Positions 44,189 through 52,854 are shown, counted from the stretch's first letter. The stretch is DNA of 64,000 bases from Bacteroidales bacterium (GCA_017530105.1 JAFXMW010000033.1:24062-88061), one strand, 5' to 3'. The notes: generated by a model from the sequence alone, not told the origin. Program-made: numbers and translations.

Positions 44189-46143
44189 AACCCCGTCGCA
44201 AACGTGGCTGGATATACACCAGCAACATATATGCCTACCTCCTCAGCAAAGCACTTCTTGCATTCCTGCTACTGCTTGCTGCCCAAACATTCTTCTACCT
44301 TTCCAACACCCGCATCTTCCATGTGGCCGATGCCAAAGAATGGTTAGGCATAGTTTGGGGCAACATCATCTTTGGCATTGCCACCATCGGATGTTTACTC
44401 CTCCCCTACTTTGTGGCCAATCTTCTGCCCTTCAAGTTCCGCTGGAACAAACACTACCACCGCCTTACCGAAATACTCCTCTACTACGTCCCCGTCCTCT
44501 TCATCATCATCAGCGACATCTGCGACGCCTCCTATTACCAGTACACCTACCGCCGTCTCACCGGCGAGATTTTCCAATACCTCGGCATCAGCGGCAACAT
44601 GGGCAGCCTGTGGCCTCACTTCCTCGTCGACTACTGGCACTCCACTCTCTTCGGCTTTATTCTTATTTTTGCCACATTCTTTCTGGGCACCAAAATCAAA
44701 CTTATCGGGCGCAATAAATACCGCAATCATCGTGCCAACGACATTGTAGGTCTCATCGTCGGCGTGGCTGTGGTCATTTTCCTCCTCCGTGGTGGCTTCG
44801 GCAAAAACATCGACTGGCATGACACCACCAACTACTGCCAAGCCAAAAACAGCGCCCTCGTCACCAACAGCGGCTACAACATTGTCCGCACCTTCAACGG
44901 CGGCACCCTGCAGGAAGTCGATTATCTGGACGACGCACAAGCCCTCCAACTCTTCAACCCCGCCTATGCACCTTACGACTTCACAGCCGACTCCACCCCC
45001 TGGACACCCTGCTGGGCTCCCAATGCCGGACACTTCCTTGCCGCTACACCCGACTCCCTCAAACATCAATACAACAACATCGTAGTCATCGTACTCGAAA
45101 GTTTCTCGCAGGAATACATGGGCTGCTACAACCACGGCATCATGCCCTCCTTCACCCCGTTCCTCGACTCGCTTGCGCAACACTCTATCGTTTACCAAGG
45201 ACGTGCCAACGGCAAAAAATCCATCGAAGGCATCCCCGCCATCTTCTCCTCACTGCCCACCCTCATGCCCTTCCCCATCACCATGAGCGACTACGCCGAC
45301 GACAGCCTCCGTGCACTCCCCGGCATCCTGCGCGACAACGGTTTCCACACCGCCTTCTTCCATGGCAGCTACAACGGTGTCATGTCATTCGACAAACTCT
45401 GCGCCCGCATGGGATTCCAAGAATATTACGGCCAGAACGAATACATGGCCGACCGTCTGTCGAAAGAATCCGACTACGACGGCGTCTGGGGCATCTTCGA
45501 CGAACACTTCCTGCAATACATGGTACGCCGTCTCAGCACCTTCCCACAGCCCTTCTTCTCCGGTGTCTTCACCATCTCCTCACACCACCCCTACACCATG
45601 CAGCCCGAGCGCAAAGGCCAGTTCCCCGAAGGTCCGCACCCGCTCTGCCAAGTGGTGGCCTACTCCGACAATGCTTTGCGCCTCTTCTTCGAAGCCGCCA
45701 AACAAACCGACTGGTACGAGCACACCGTATTCCTCATCACCGCCGACCATAGCGGACAAGGCCTCAGCCGCGAATACAACGACTACAACGGCTGGTACCG
45801 CATCCCCATGATCATACATCTGCCCGAGTCGGCAACCGACAACACCGACAACAACCCGCCGCACCATGTCTATAGTCGCCTCATGCAGCAAACCGACATC
45901 ATGCCCACGCTGCTCGACTACCTCGGCATCCGCGCCAACACCGTCTGCTTCGGCACCAGTGTCTTCCGCAACCCCGAGGGCGGCTGGCAAATAGCCTACG
46001 GCAACAGCTACTATCAACTCGAAACCCCCGATGGCGTAGCCGTCCTCTGCCAAGACAAAGAAGAGGGCAACGGCAACATCAAACTCCTCAAAGCCATCGT
46101 TCAGCAATATAACCACCACCTCATCAACAACCAACTGCGATAA
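44185..46143 (+). CDS. LtaS-like sulfatase-fold membrane transferase
   Basis: A 652-aa protein of the alkaline-phosphatase superfamily with the topology of lipoteichoic acid synthase: five N-terminal membrane helices (about 15-205) and a large extracytoplasmic catalytic domain. Metal and catalytic residues are visible: Glu305 in VLESFSQEYMG, the nucleophile Ser346 in GKKSIEGIPAIFSSLP (Thr in classical LtaS), SSHHPYT and ITADHSGQG. Enzymes of this type transfer a phosphoglycerol or phosphoethanolamine head group from a phospholipid. Phosphatidylglycerol donors leave diacylglycerol, which fits the diacylglycerol-kinase-like gene 2 bp downstream. The acceptor in this Gram-negative is unknown. 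Confidence 0.9.
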   Translation: MKPRRKRGWIYTSNIYAYLLSKALLAFLLLLAAQTFFYLSNTRIFHVADAKEWLGIVWGNIIFGIATIGCLLLPYFVANLLPFKFRWNKHYHRLTEILLYYVPVLFIIISDICDASYYQYTYRRLTGEIFQYLGISGNMGSLWPHFLVDYWHSTLFGFILIFATFFLGTKIKLIGRNKYRNHRANDIVGLIVGVAVVIFLLRGGFGKNIDWHDTTNYCQAKNSALVTNSGYNIVRTFNGGTLQEVDYLDDAQALQLFNPAYAPYDFTADSTPWTPCWAPNAGHFLAATPDSLKHQYNNIVVIVLESFSQEYMGCYNHGIMPSFTPFLDSLAQHSIVYQGRANGKKSIEGIPAIFSSLPTLMPFPITMSDYADDSLRALPGILRDNGFHTAFFHGSYNGVMSFDKLCARMGFQEYYGQNEYMADRLSKESDYDGVWGIFDEHFLQYMVRRLSTFPQPFFSGVFTISSHHPYTMQPERKGQFPEGPHPLCQVVAYSDNALRLFFEAAKQTDWYEHTVFLITADHSGQGLSREYNDYNGWYRIPMIIHLPESATDNTDNNPPHHVYSRLMQQTDIMPTLLDYLGIRANTVCFGTSVFRNPEGGWQIAYGNSYYQLETPDGVAVLCQDKEEGNGNIKLLKAIVQQYNHHLINNQLR

Positions 46144-46145
46144 CC

Positions 46146-47126
46146 ATGAAAAAAAGAATGCTTGTCATCGTCAACCCTATCTCGGGCATTGGACGGCAAA
46201 AAAAGATAGAACGTCTCCTCAAGTCAAATCTCGACCTCGACCTCTACGACTACGAGGTGCGCTACACCGAGCACATCCACCACGGCACCGAACTCGCACG
46301 CCAAGGTGCTGAAGAAGGCTTCGACATCATCACCGCCGTCGGTGGCGACGGCAGCGTAAACGATGTCATTGCAGGCATGCACGGCAGCGACGCCACCCTT
46401 GGCATCATCCCCTGCGGCAGTGGCAACGGCTTGGCTCGTTGCATGAAAATACCCCTCACACCGGCCTTCGCCATCCGTATGCTCAACCAAAACAACCCGG
46501 GGCTTATCGACACCATCATCCTCAACGACAAATTCTATATCGCCAGCATAGCAGGCGTAGGCTTCGACGCCTATATCGCCCGCCTCATGAAAGCAGCCAA
46601 AATACGCGGATTCTCGGCCTATCTCAACCTCATCCTCCGCGAATACCCCACCTACGAATCCAAGGACTACACCCTCGTCATCGACGGCAAGGAGCTGCAC
46701 CGCAAAGCCTGGTTCACCACTTTTGCCAACAGCAACCAATTCGGCTACAATGCCGCCGTGGCGCCGCAGGCCAAACTCGACGACGGACTGATAGACATCA
46801 GCATCGTCGACAAAATACCTATCGAACACGTAGCCATCACCGGCCCCCTCGTCTACGCCAACCACTTTGAACTCAGCCAGCATGTCGAAATGTTCAAAGC
46901 CCACGAAGTATGGGTTGCCGGCAACGTGGACAAATGGGTCAACATCGACGGTGAAGGCGAAAACGTGGGCAACGAACTCCATTTCGTCAACCACACCCGC
47001 AGCCTCAAGATACTCAAACGCGACATGAAACGCCCCCTTATCTCGCCCCAGACCGCCGAACAACTGCAAGCCGTGCGCGACCAGCTGCAATTGACCCGCA
47101 ACCAACTGCTCCCCAAAAAGAAATAG
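46146..47126 (+). CDS. Diacylglycerol-kinase-family lipid kinase
   Basis: A 326-aa soluble lipid kinase of the DagK/YegS/sphingosine kinase family. The nucleotide-binding motif is GGDGSVND (residues 67-73), preceded by VNPISGIG. GIIPCGSGNGLAR (about 83-95) and AGVGFDAYIA complete the fold. The C-terminal beta domain ends at about residue 290. It probably returns diacylglycerol, released by head-group transfer, to phosphatidic acid at the inner membrane face. Ceramide or other lipids are possible substrates, since Bacteroidales make sphingolipids. Its position 2 bp after the LtaS-like gene supports lipid recycling. Confidence 0.92.
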   Translation: MKKRMLVIVNPISGIGRQKKIERLLKSNLDLDLYDYEVRYTEHIHHGTELARQGAEEGFDIITAVGGDGSVNDVIAGMHGSDATLGIIPCGSGNGLARCMKIPLTPAFAIRMLNQNNPGLIDTIILNDKFYIASIAGVGFDAYIARLMKAAKIRGFSAYLNLILREYPTYESKDYTLVIDGKELHRKAWFTTFANSNQFGYNAAVAPQAKLDDGLIDISIVDKIPIEHVAITGPLVYANHFELSQHVEMFKAHEVWVAGNVDKWVNIDGEGENVGNELHFVNHTRSLKILKRDMKRPLISPQTAEQLQAVRDQLQLTRNQLLPKKK

Positions 47127-47128
47127 CC

Positions 47129-47470
47129 ATGTCGAAAAACAAAAACAGCCGCTCAGCTGTAGGGGTGGTCTACTCCACTAATCCCGACTACCAATACCAA
47201 TACGAGGACGACAACACCCAGCCCGACACCCTGCCCCCTTCACAGCAGAAACTGCGTGTGCGCATGGAGCGCAGTGGCCGCGGCGGCAAAACCGTCACCA
47301 TCGTCACCGGCTTCGTCGGCACCGACGACGACCTCAACACCCTCGGCCGAACACTCAAGACCAAATGCGGCGTAGGAGGCAGCGTCAAAGACGGCGAAAT
47401 CATCATTCAGGGCGACTTCCGCGAACGTCTCGTCACCCTTCTGAAAGAGATGGGCTACCCTGCCAAATAG
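47129..47470 (+). CDS. SUI1/eIF1-like translation factor (YciH family)
   Basis: A 113-aa protein with a C-terminal SUI1 domain (about residues 40-113: RVRMERSGRGGKTVTIVTGF..., LGRTLKTKCGVGGSVKDGEIIIQGDFRERLVTLLKEMGY). These bacterial eIF1 homologues can discriminate at initiation under stress. The N-terminal ~40 residues are polar and probably disordered. It closes the five-gene operon that begins at 41201; the long palindrome at 47565 follows 95 bp after the stop codon. Confidence 0.92.
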   Translation: MSKNKNSRSAVGVVYSTNPDYQYQYEDDNTQPDTLPPSQQKLRVRMERSGRGGKTVTIVTGFVGTDDDLNTLGRTLKTKCGVGGSVKDGEIIIQGDFRERLVTLLKEMGYPAK

Positions 47471-47564
47471 CACCTTCCGTCACCTCACATATTCCATCCC
47501 CCTTGTCCCCTTCGGCAGGCGGGTAAACTGCTGCTCCCTTGTCCCAAGCACTCTTGTTTTACAC

Positions 47565-47615
47565 TTTTATTACACTTGTTTTACACTTTAAAAGTGTAAA
47601 ACAAGTGTAATAAAA
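47565..47615. repeat. Palindrome with perfect 25-bp arms
   Basis: Arms 47565-47589 and 47591-47615 are exact inverted copies around a single A. Each arm is made of repeated TTACACTT/TTTTACACTT units. It lies between two convergent genes (47470 and 47662) and could terminate both transcripts, although it lacks the usual GC-rich stem. Confidence 0.9.
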
Positions 47616-47661
47616 CCGTTGAAAAAATGTCGGGGAAACGGGGAAACGGGACGGGAGGGTG

Positions 47662-48258
47662 TTATCGGATGCGCCCGCCTTTATAAAAATGTTTGCTCCA
47701 ATATTTGTCGTCAAGACGGCTGATAATCACCCCGCGCGAGGTGGAGGAATGGGCAAAGAGGCCGTTTTTAAGATAGATGCCCACATGCGACACCCGCCCT
47801 TTGCTGTTGGTGAAGAACACCACATCGCCTTCGCGCAGTTCGCTTTTCGAAATCAGGTCGGCATCGAGCTGGATGTCGTTGGCCACACGGTGGAGTTGAC
47901 GGTTGTAGACCTGCAAGTAGATATGGCCGACAAAAGCGGAGCAGTCCACGCCGTTTTTGTCGTTGCCGCCATACCTGTAGGGGGTTCCCATCCACTGTTG
48001 GATGGCATTGTAGAGTTCTTCGTTGTCGCCGGGTTCGCGCTCGATGCCAAGAGCGTTGACATTGCCTGAGCGGACAGCCTCGGCCGATGGGGTGGGAACG
48101 TAAGGCACCTCTTTGACATATTCGTCGACATAGAGTTCGCCCATGGAGTAATCCTCCTCTTCCAAGTCGCGGTTGAGAAAACGTTTGATGGTATCGCAGG
48201 AGGTGAAAAGGGTTGCGGCTGCAAGAGCGCACAGGGCTATGAGGGAGAGCTTGCGCAT
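47662..48258 (-). CDS. NlpC/P60 (C40) peptidoglycan hydrolase, lipoprotein
   Basis: A 198-aa cell-wall cysteine peptidase that cleaves peptide stems. A lipoprotein signal (ALAAATLFTSCD, lipid Cys21) precedes the NlpC/P60 domain (about 80-198). The triad is visible: Cys106 in NGVDCSAFVG, His in GRVSHVGIYL, and a second His in LFAHSST. YRYGG before the Cys is typical. It is the third gene of a minus-strand operon with the MltD-like transglycosylase and the DivIC/FtsB-like protein (gap 9 bp), so it likely acts in wall turnover at division. Confidence 0.93.
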   Translation of the reverse strand: MRKLSLIALCALAAATLFTSCDTIKRFLNRDLEEEDYSMGELYVDEYVKEVPYVPTPSAEAVRSGNVNALGIEREPGDNEELYNAIQQWMGTPYRYGGNDKNGVDCSAFVGHIYLQVYNRQLHRVANDIQLDADLISKSELREGDVVFFTNSKGRVSHVGIYLKNGLFAHSSTSRGVIISRLDDKYWSKHFYKGGRIR

Positions 48259-48267
48259 GGCGGGACG

Positions 48268-48564
48268 TCAGTCTTTGATTATGAAAATGTCCTCGTTGGG
48301 ACGTTTCATATAGTAATGTTCACGCCCGTAGGTTTCGATGGCATCGAGGTTGCCGAAGAGCGAGACGGCAGCGATGCTGTCCTGTTCAATGCCTGTGCGG
48401 ATAAGTCTGGCCTCCTTTTTCAGCTCCGACACCTCGCGGTTGAGATTGTGGGTGACCATGATACTGTTCTCACTCAGGAAGAAATAAACCAGAGCAAAAA
48501 TGAGGGTGGCGGCTACATATTTGTTTTTTACAATACGCCACAAGGCTTTGAGATACTTTTTCAT
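48268..48564 (-). CDS. Septum formation initiator family (DivIC/FtsB-like)
   Basis: A 98-aa bitopic membrane protein. One helix (about 17-33, YVAATLIFALVYFFLSE) is followed by a periplasmic coiled coil (LNREVSELKKEARLIRTGIEQDS) and a conserved tail (ETYGREHYYMKRPNEDIFII) with the GREHYYMK pattern of the FtsB/DivIC family. The family connects FtsQ and FtsL/FtsW at the divisome. It sits between the MltD-like gene (gap 53 bp) and the NlpC/P60 gene (gap 9 bp), which suggests that synthesis and hydrolysis of septal wall are co-expressed. Confidence 0.88.
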   Translation of the reverse strand: MKKYLKALWRIVKNKYVAATLIFALVYFFLSENSIMVTHNLNREVSELKKEARLIRTGIEQDSIAAVSLFGNLDAIETYGREHYYMKRPNEDIFIIKD

Positions 48565-48617
48565 GGAGGAGGGTGTATTTTGTCTGTTTCGATACCGGAT
48601 TGGGGAGTTTGCAGGGA

Positions 48618-49892
48618 CTAACGCACTTTGAGGCGTTGGCCATAGCGGATGCGGTCGGAGCGCAGGTTGTTGAGTTTTTTGAGGTTGCGGACCGTGGTGC
48701 CGTGCTTGGAGGCAATGGAGGAGAGGGTTTCGCCACGGCGTACTTTATGGTAGGATGGGTTGGATTTGCTGCGCGACGAGGAGGCTTTGCGGACTGGCTG
48801 GGCAGGTTTCTCCTCGGCAAGGGCTATTGGCGCGGGTTTGCTGCTGAGGGAGTCCTCGGATTCGCGGAAGATGTTCTCAGCATGGAGGATGAGGTCGTTC
48901 ATCTTATCGGTGGGCAGGCAGAGTGGGTAGGAGCCGCCTTGTCCGGGGATGTAGTCGGCACGGTATTGGGGGTTGAGGGCGCGGAGCTCCTCGATGTCGA
49001 TGCCGATGTGCTTGCTGATATGGTAGAAGGTCATGTTGCGTTCAATCATGACGGTGTCGGTACGGAGTGGGATGGAGACCCGCTTGGGATGAAGCCCGTG
49101 TTCGGGGTAGAAATTCATAATGTAGGTGGCGGCAATGAAGGCGGGCACATATCCACGGGTTTCGCGGGGGAGATAGGGGTAAATCTGCCAGAAGTTGTGC
49201 TGGCCGCCGGAACGGGCGATGGCTTTGTTGACATTGCCGGGGCCGCAGTTGTAGGCGGCAATGGCGAGATGCCAGTCGCCGAAAACTTTGTGGAGGTCGT
49301 GAAGATAGTGTGCCGCGGCATCGGAAGATTTGTAGGCGTCGCGGCGCTCGTCGATGATGGAGTTGACTTCAAGGCCATAGTTTTTGCCGGTGGTGTACAT
49401 GAACTGCCATAGACCAGCCGCACCGACACGGGAGGTGGCCTGGGGGTTCATGGCCGATTCGACGATGGTGAGGTATTTGAGCTCTTCGGGTACATCATAG
49501 CGCGAGAGGGACTCCTCGAAAAGGGGTGAATAATACTCCGAAAGAGTGAGCATGACATCGAGGCGGTTGCGCATACGGTTGAGATACATACGGATATGGG
49601 CACGCACCTCCTGGTTGAAGGTCATGGGGATGACAGTGTGGAGGGAACTGAGTCGGCGGGCAATGACCGAATCGGGGATTTGGTCGAAGGCATAGTCGGT
49701 GTTGATGTTGGCGCGATGGCGGCGCGAGGTGGAGGAATATTTGCTGATGACATAACTGTTGAGCAGGCTGTCGTAGTTGGAGACAAACTGGTCGGCCATG
49801 TCGAGAGCCTCTTCGTTGACGTTGTGGTTTTGCGCACTGGCTACGGGTGCGGCGAAGAGGAAGATGAGTAGTGTATATAAAATTCGTTTCAT
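48618..49892 (-). CDS. mltD: Membrane-bound lytic transglycosylase D-like, LysM
   Basis: A 424-aa exported muramidase cutting glycan strands to 1,6-anhydro ends. After a signal peptide (MKRILYTLLIFLFAAPVASA) comes a family 1 lytic transglycosylase domain (about 115-275): catalytic Glu145 in LKYLTIVESAMNP, GAAGLWQFMYTTGKNYGL, and AIAAYNCGPGNVNKAI. A LysM domain is present at the C-terminus (about 380-424, YHKVRRGETLSSIASKHG) and perhaps a weaker one near 300-340. No lipobox is seen, so it is probably periplasmic. It is the first gene of the operon; the promoter at 50019-50048 gives a leader of about 120 nt with competing hairpins. Confidence 0.93.
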   Translation of the reverse strand: MKRILYTLLIFLFAAPVASAQNHNVNEEALDMADQFVSNYDSLLNSYVISKYSSTSRRHRANINTDYAFDQIPDSVIARRLSSLHTVIPMTFNQEVRAHIRMYLNRMRNRLDVMLTLSEYYSPLFEESLSRYDVPEELKYLTIVESAMNPQATSRVGAAGLWQFMYTTGKNYGLEVNSIIDERRDAYKSSDAAAHYLHDLHKVFGDWHLAIAAYNCGPGNVNKAIARSGGQHNFWQIYPYLPRETRGYVPAFIAATYIMNFYPEHGLHPKRVSIPLRTDTVMIERNMTFYHISKHIGIDIEELRALNPQYRADYIPGQGGSYPLCLPTDKMNDLILHAENIFRESEDSLSSKPAPIALAEEKPAQPVRKASSSRSKSNPSYHKVRRGETLSSIASKHGTTVRNLKKLNNLRSDRIRYGQRLKVR

Positions 49893-49916
49893 TACAATTG
49901 CTTTTTAATCTTAGAG

Positions 49917-49968
49917 GGATGCCGTGGCATTTGCCGACAAACCGTGGCATCCGAAAAGTCTATGCCAC
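49917..49968 (-). promoter_or_regulatory. Leader of the mltD operon with alternative hairpins
   Basis: GGATGCC (49917-49923) pairs with GGCATCC (49946-49952). CCGTGGCAT occurs twice (49922-49930, 49942-49950), and either copy can instead pair with ATGCCAC at 49962-49968. The pairings exclude one another. The rest of 49893-50228 is the divergent promoter region. Confidence 0.45.
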
Positions 49969-50018
49969 AGAGGGTCGGGGTGATGTCTGCATTTCCCGCT
50001 CCGATAAATATCAAACTG

Positions 50019-50048
50019 CAAAATTACACATATTTTCGGTTATGACAA
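50019..50048 (-). promoter_or_regulatory. Promoter of the mltD operon
   Basis: On the minus strand, TTG (50048-50046) and TAATTTTG (50026-50019) with 19 bp between them match the Bacteroidota consensus. Confidence 0.75.
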
Positions 50049-50194
50049 AATAAAATGTGGAGTTTTTACCAACAGAAAGGCGGGAAAAAAATTTATTCAC
50101 ATACAACCTATTGACGGCAAAAAAATTAACAACGCCGAGGTGGTGGAAAAAAAAATTTTTATTGTAAACATAGAGTTGGTTGCTGAATTTTTAG

Positions 50195-50202
50195 TATTTT
50201 TG
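50195..50202 (+). promoter_or_regulatory. -7 element for trxA
   Basis: TATTTTTG 26 bp before ATG 50229. Confidence 0.65.
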
Positions 50203-50228
50203 CAGCAAATTAATAAACAAAGAATATT

Positions 50229-50543
50229 ATGGAAATCACTATCACAGAACAGAATTTCGACGAAGTACTGAAGAACAACGCCGTCGTAATGGTAGATTTT
50301 GGCGCCACCTGGTGCGGACCCTGCAAAGCCCTTGCCCCCGTGGTGGAGGAGATAGCCTCCGACTATGAAGGACGTGCCGCAGTCGGCGCTGCCGATGTAG
50401 ACCAATGCCCCTCAATCACAGCCCGTTTCCGTATCCGCAACGTGCCCACTGTGCTGTTTTTCAAGAATGGCGAATTGAAGGACAAGAGTGTCGGCGCAGT
50501 GCAGAAGAAAACCCTCACCGACAAGATTGACGCACTGTTGTAA
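50229..50543 (+). CDS. trxA: Thioredoxin
   Basis: A 104-aa cytosolic thioredoxin, a general disulfide reductant. The active site is WCGPCK (C29, C32), preceded by VDFGATWCGPC. The cis-proline region NVPTVLFFKNGEL is intact. The length is that of a minimal thioredoxin with no extension and no signal peptide. A DUF58 gene starts 5 bp downstream, so they share a transcript, although no functional link is evident. Confidence 0.96.
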   Translation: MEITITEQNFDEVLKNNAVVMVDFGATWCGPCKALAPVVEEIASDYEGRAAVGAADVDQCPSITARFRIRNVPTVLFFKNGELKDKSVGAVQKKTLTDKIDALL

Positions 50544-50548
50544 GAGCA

Positions 50549-51484
50549 TTGTTTGAGGATTTAGAGAGATACAAGTCGCTGGACTTTTATGCACGCCAGA
50601 CGGTGGAGGGATTCATCGCTGGCTTGCATAGGAGTCCTTTTCACGGTTTCTCGGTAGAGTTTGCCGAGCATCGGCAGTATTCGCAGGGTGAGTCGACCCG
50701 CAATATTGACTGGAAGCTCTACGGAAGGACTGACAAGCTGTTTGTAAAGCGTTACGAAGAGGAGACCAATCTCCGCTGTCAGTTGGTGATAGACCACAGC
50801 AGCTCGATGCTTTTGCCCCCGGAAGGGCAGGGCAACATACAGCACCCCAACAAACTGACTTTTGCCTGTTATGCTGCGGCAGTGCTTACAGAGCTGATGG
50901 TGAGGCAGCGCGATGCCTTCGGGCTGTCGCTGGTGAGCGAGGGTATCGACTTGCAGACAGACTGCCGCAGCAGCCGTGCCTTCCAGCAATATGTGCTGCA
51001 ATTGCTCGAGGCGGAGTTGCGCAGCCCCCTTCCCGGGCAACGGAACGAGCAGCCCCGAAAGGGTACACAAATCACGGAGGCGTTGCATCTGACCGCCGAA
51101 AGGCTTCACAAAAGGTCGATGGTGGTAATCTTCACCGATGCCATCGTGAAGCCATCGGACCGCGACCCCCTGCTTGACGCACTGAGACACCTGCGCCACT
51201 GTAAACACGAGGTGCTGTTTTTCCACACTCTGCACAAAGGGCAGGAGGTGGAATTTGATTTCTCCAACCGTCCAACGGAATTCATCGACCTGGAGAGTGG
51301 CAGACGGCTGAAAGTGCAACCCTCGGAGGTGATGGAACGGTATCGGGAGACCATGTTGAGCCAAACTGCCGACCTGAAGCAACATACAATACAATACCGC
51401 ATTGACTATCAACCCGTAGACGTTGGCCTCGGCACAGAACAAGTGCTGCTGCCCTATCTGCTCAAACGCAGCCGTCACAACTAA
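50549..51484 (+). CDS. DUF58 domain protein (MoxR-associated type)
   Basis: A 311-aa protein with the DUF58 layout, related to von Willebrand A folds. RQTVEGFIAGLHRSPFHGFSVEFAEHRQYSQGESTRNIDWKLYGR is the conserved core, with a MIDAS-like DHSSSM near residue 90. No ATG fits; TTG 50549 (MFEDLERYKSLDFYARQ) matches the usual family N-terminus and is 5 bp after trxA. No membrane helices are seen. DUF58 proteins usually work with a MoxR-type AAA ATPase in assembling complexes, but no moxR gene lies in this window, which is slightly unusual. Confidence 0.9.
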   Translation: MFEDLERYKSLDFYARQTVEGFIAGLHRSPFHGFSVEFAEHRQYSQGESTRNIDWKLYGRTDKLFVKRYEEETNLRCQLVIDHSSSMLLPPEGQGNIQHPNKLTFACYAAAVLTELMVRQRDAFGLSLVSEGIDLQTDCRSSRAFQQYVLQLLEAELRSPLPGQRNEQPRKGTQITEALHLTAERLHKRSMVVIFTDAIVKPSDRDPLLDALRHLRHCKHEVLFFHTLHKGQEVEFDFSNRPTEFIDLESGRRLKVQPSEVMERYRETMLSQTADLKQHTIQYRIDYQPVDVGLGTEQVLLPYLLKRSRHN

Positions 51485-51518
51485 AAGATAGTTTTTTTTG
51501 TTAAAATAAATAATCGAC

Positions 51519-51550
51519 TTGCATTGATTGAATAATTTTTCTTATTTTTG
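51519..51550 (+). promoter_or_regulatory. Promoter of buk
   Basis: TTG (51519-51521) and TATTTTTG (51543-51550) with 21 bp spacing; the leader is about 100 nt. Confidence 0.65.
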
Positions 51551-51654
51551 CAAATTGAAATTCTGAAAGGAAAATGCCGTTAAAGGTTGTTTCTTCGATG
51601 GCCAAATGCTTTCAGTAAGACATAAAAAATAATAGAAAATCAATATTTCATACT

Positions 51655-52746
51655 ATGAGTACCAAGAAGTATACCCTAGTCATCAACCCCGGCGCGACCT
51701 CGACCAAGGCCGCTATTTACGAAGGGGAGAATGAAGTATTTACCGAAAACCTGTCACACCCCATTGAGGAGATACAGAAATTCCATGAGGTAGCAGATCA
51801 GTTCGACTACCGCAAGGGTGCCATTCTCGACATGCTGAAACGCCACGGTGTCGGCACTGACGAGATTGCAGTGGTGATGGGACGCGGCGGTCTCACCCGC
51901 CCGTGCGAAAGCGGTGCCTACCGTGTCAATGAACTGATGAAAGAGGAGTGCCATGCAGGCATTCAGGGCAAACATGCCTGTAACCTTGGCGCACTGATCA
52001 GCGACTCTATCGCCGCTGAAATCGGATTGCCCTGTGCCTATATCGCCGACCCCGGCATTGTGGACGAGCGTCCTGACTATGCCAAAATCACCGGGCATCC
52101 CATTTTCGACCTCGACCCCAAACGTGAGGGCGTCATCTGGCACTGCCTTAACCAGAAGATGACCGCCAAGCTCTACGCCCGCGAACTGGGCAAGCATTAT
52201 GAGGACCTGAACCTCATCATCGCCCACATGGGTGGCGGTGTGAGCGTGGGTATCCACGAGCATGGCCGTTGCGTTGAGGTGAACCGTGCCTTGTGCGGTC
52301 TGGGAGCCTTCTCCCCCACCCGTTGCGGCAGCATTAACGCCAGCAAACTGATTGAGGTGGCCTGCAGTGGCAAATACACCGAGGCCCAGTTGAAGAAGAT
52401 TGTTACCGCCGAGGGCGGCTTCGTGGCCTATCTGGGAACCAACGATGCCTATGAAGTGGAAAAGAAAGCCCTTGCCGGTGACGAGAAATGCAAACTGCTG
52501 GTGGATGCTTTCTGCTATCAAGTGTCGTTGGAGATTAGCCGTCTCGCCGCCGTGGTGAGCGGTAAGGTTGATGCCATTCTCCTCACCGGTGGCATTGCAT
52601 ACAGCAAACCTTGGATGCAGATGATTACCGACCGCGTAGGCTGGATTGCCCCCGTGAAAGTGTACAAGGGAGAGAACGAGATGCTTGCCCTGGCCATCTG
52701 CGGCAAGGAAATTCTCGACGGTGTAGCACCAAAAGAATACAAATAG
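51655..52746 (+). CDS. buk: Butyrate kinase
   Basis: A 363-aa ASKHA-fold kinase that makes ATP from butyryl phosphate (or related branched acyl phosphates). It has the acetokinase-family phosphate loop VINPGATSTKAAIYEG at the N-terminus, VMGRGGLTRPCESGAYRVN, HMGGGVSVGIHEHGRCVEVN (second signature) and a C-terminal ILLTGGIAYSKPWMQMITDRV. Length and motifs are those of Buk rather than acetate kinase. The usual partner phosphotransbutyrylase (ptb) is not beside it, so the source of acyl phosphate is unknown here. It has its own promoter and terminator. Confidence 0.94.
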   Translation: MSTKKYTLVINPGATSTKAAIYEGENEVFTENLSHPIEEIQKFHEVADQFDYRKGAILDMLKRHGVGTDEIAVVMGRGGLTRPCESGAYRVNELMKEECHAGIQGKHACNLGALISDSIAAEIGLPCAYIADPGIVDERPDYAKITGHPIFDLDPKREGVIWHCLNQKMTAKLYARELGKHYEDLNLIIAHMGGGVSVGIHEHGRCVEVNRALCGLGAFSPTRCGSINASKLIEVACSGKYTEAQLKKIVTAEGGFVAYLGTNDAYEVEKKALAGDEKCKLLVDAFCYQVSLEISRLAAVVSGKVDAILLTGGIAYSKPWMQMITDRVGWIAPVKVYKGENEMLALAICGKEILDGVAPKEYK

Positions 52747-52767
52747 CCTCTGCTATCCAACCCATAC

Positions 52768-52806
52768 ACAAAAAGCTGCTGCATGGATTTGCAGCGGCTT
52801 TTTGTC
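52768..52806 (+). terminator. Terminator of buk
   Basis: ACAAAAAGC-t-GCTGC and GCAGC-g-GCTTTTTGT form a long stem with one internal mismatch and an 8-nt loop; the 3' arm includes the T-run. Confidence 0.8.
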
Positions 52807-52854
52807 GGATAAAAAAGAAACATATATTTAATTACAGTAATAATAAATAATAAC

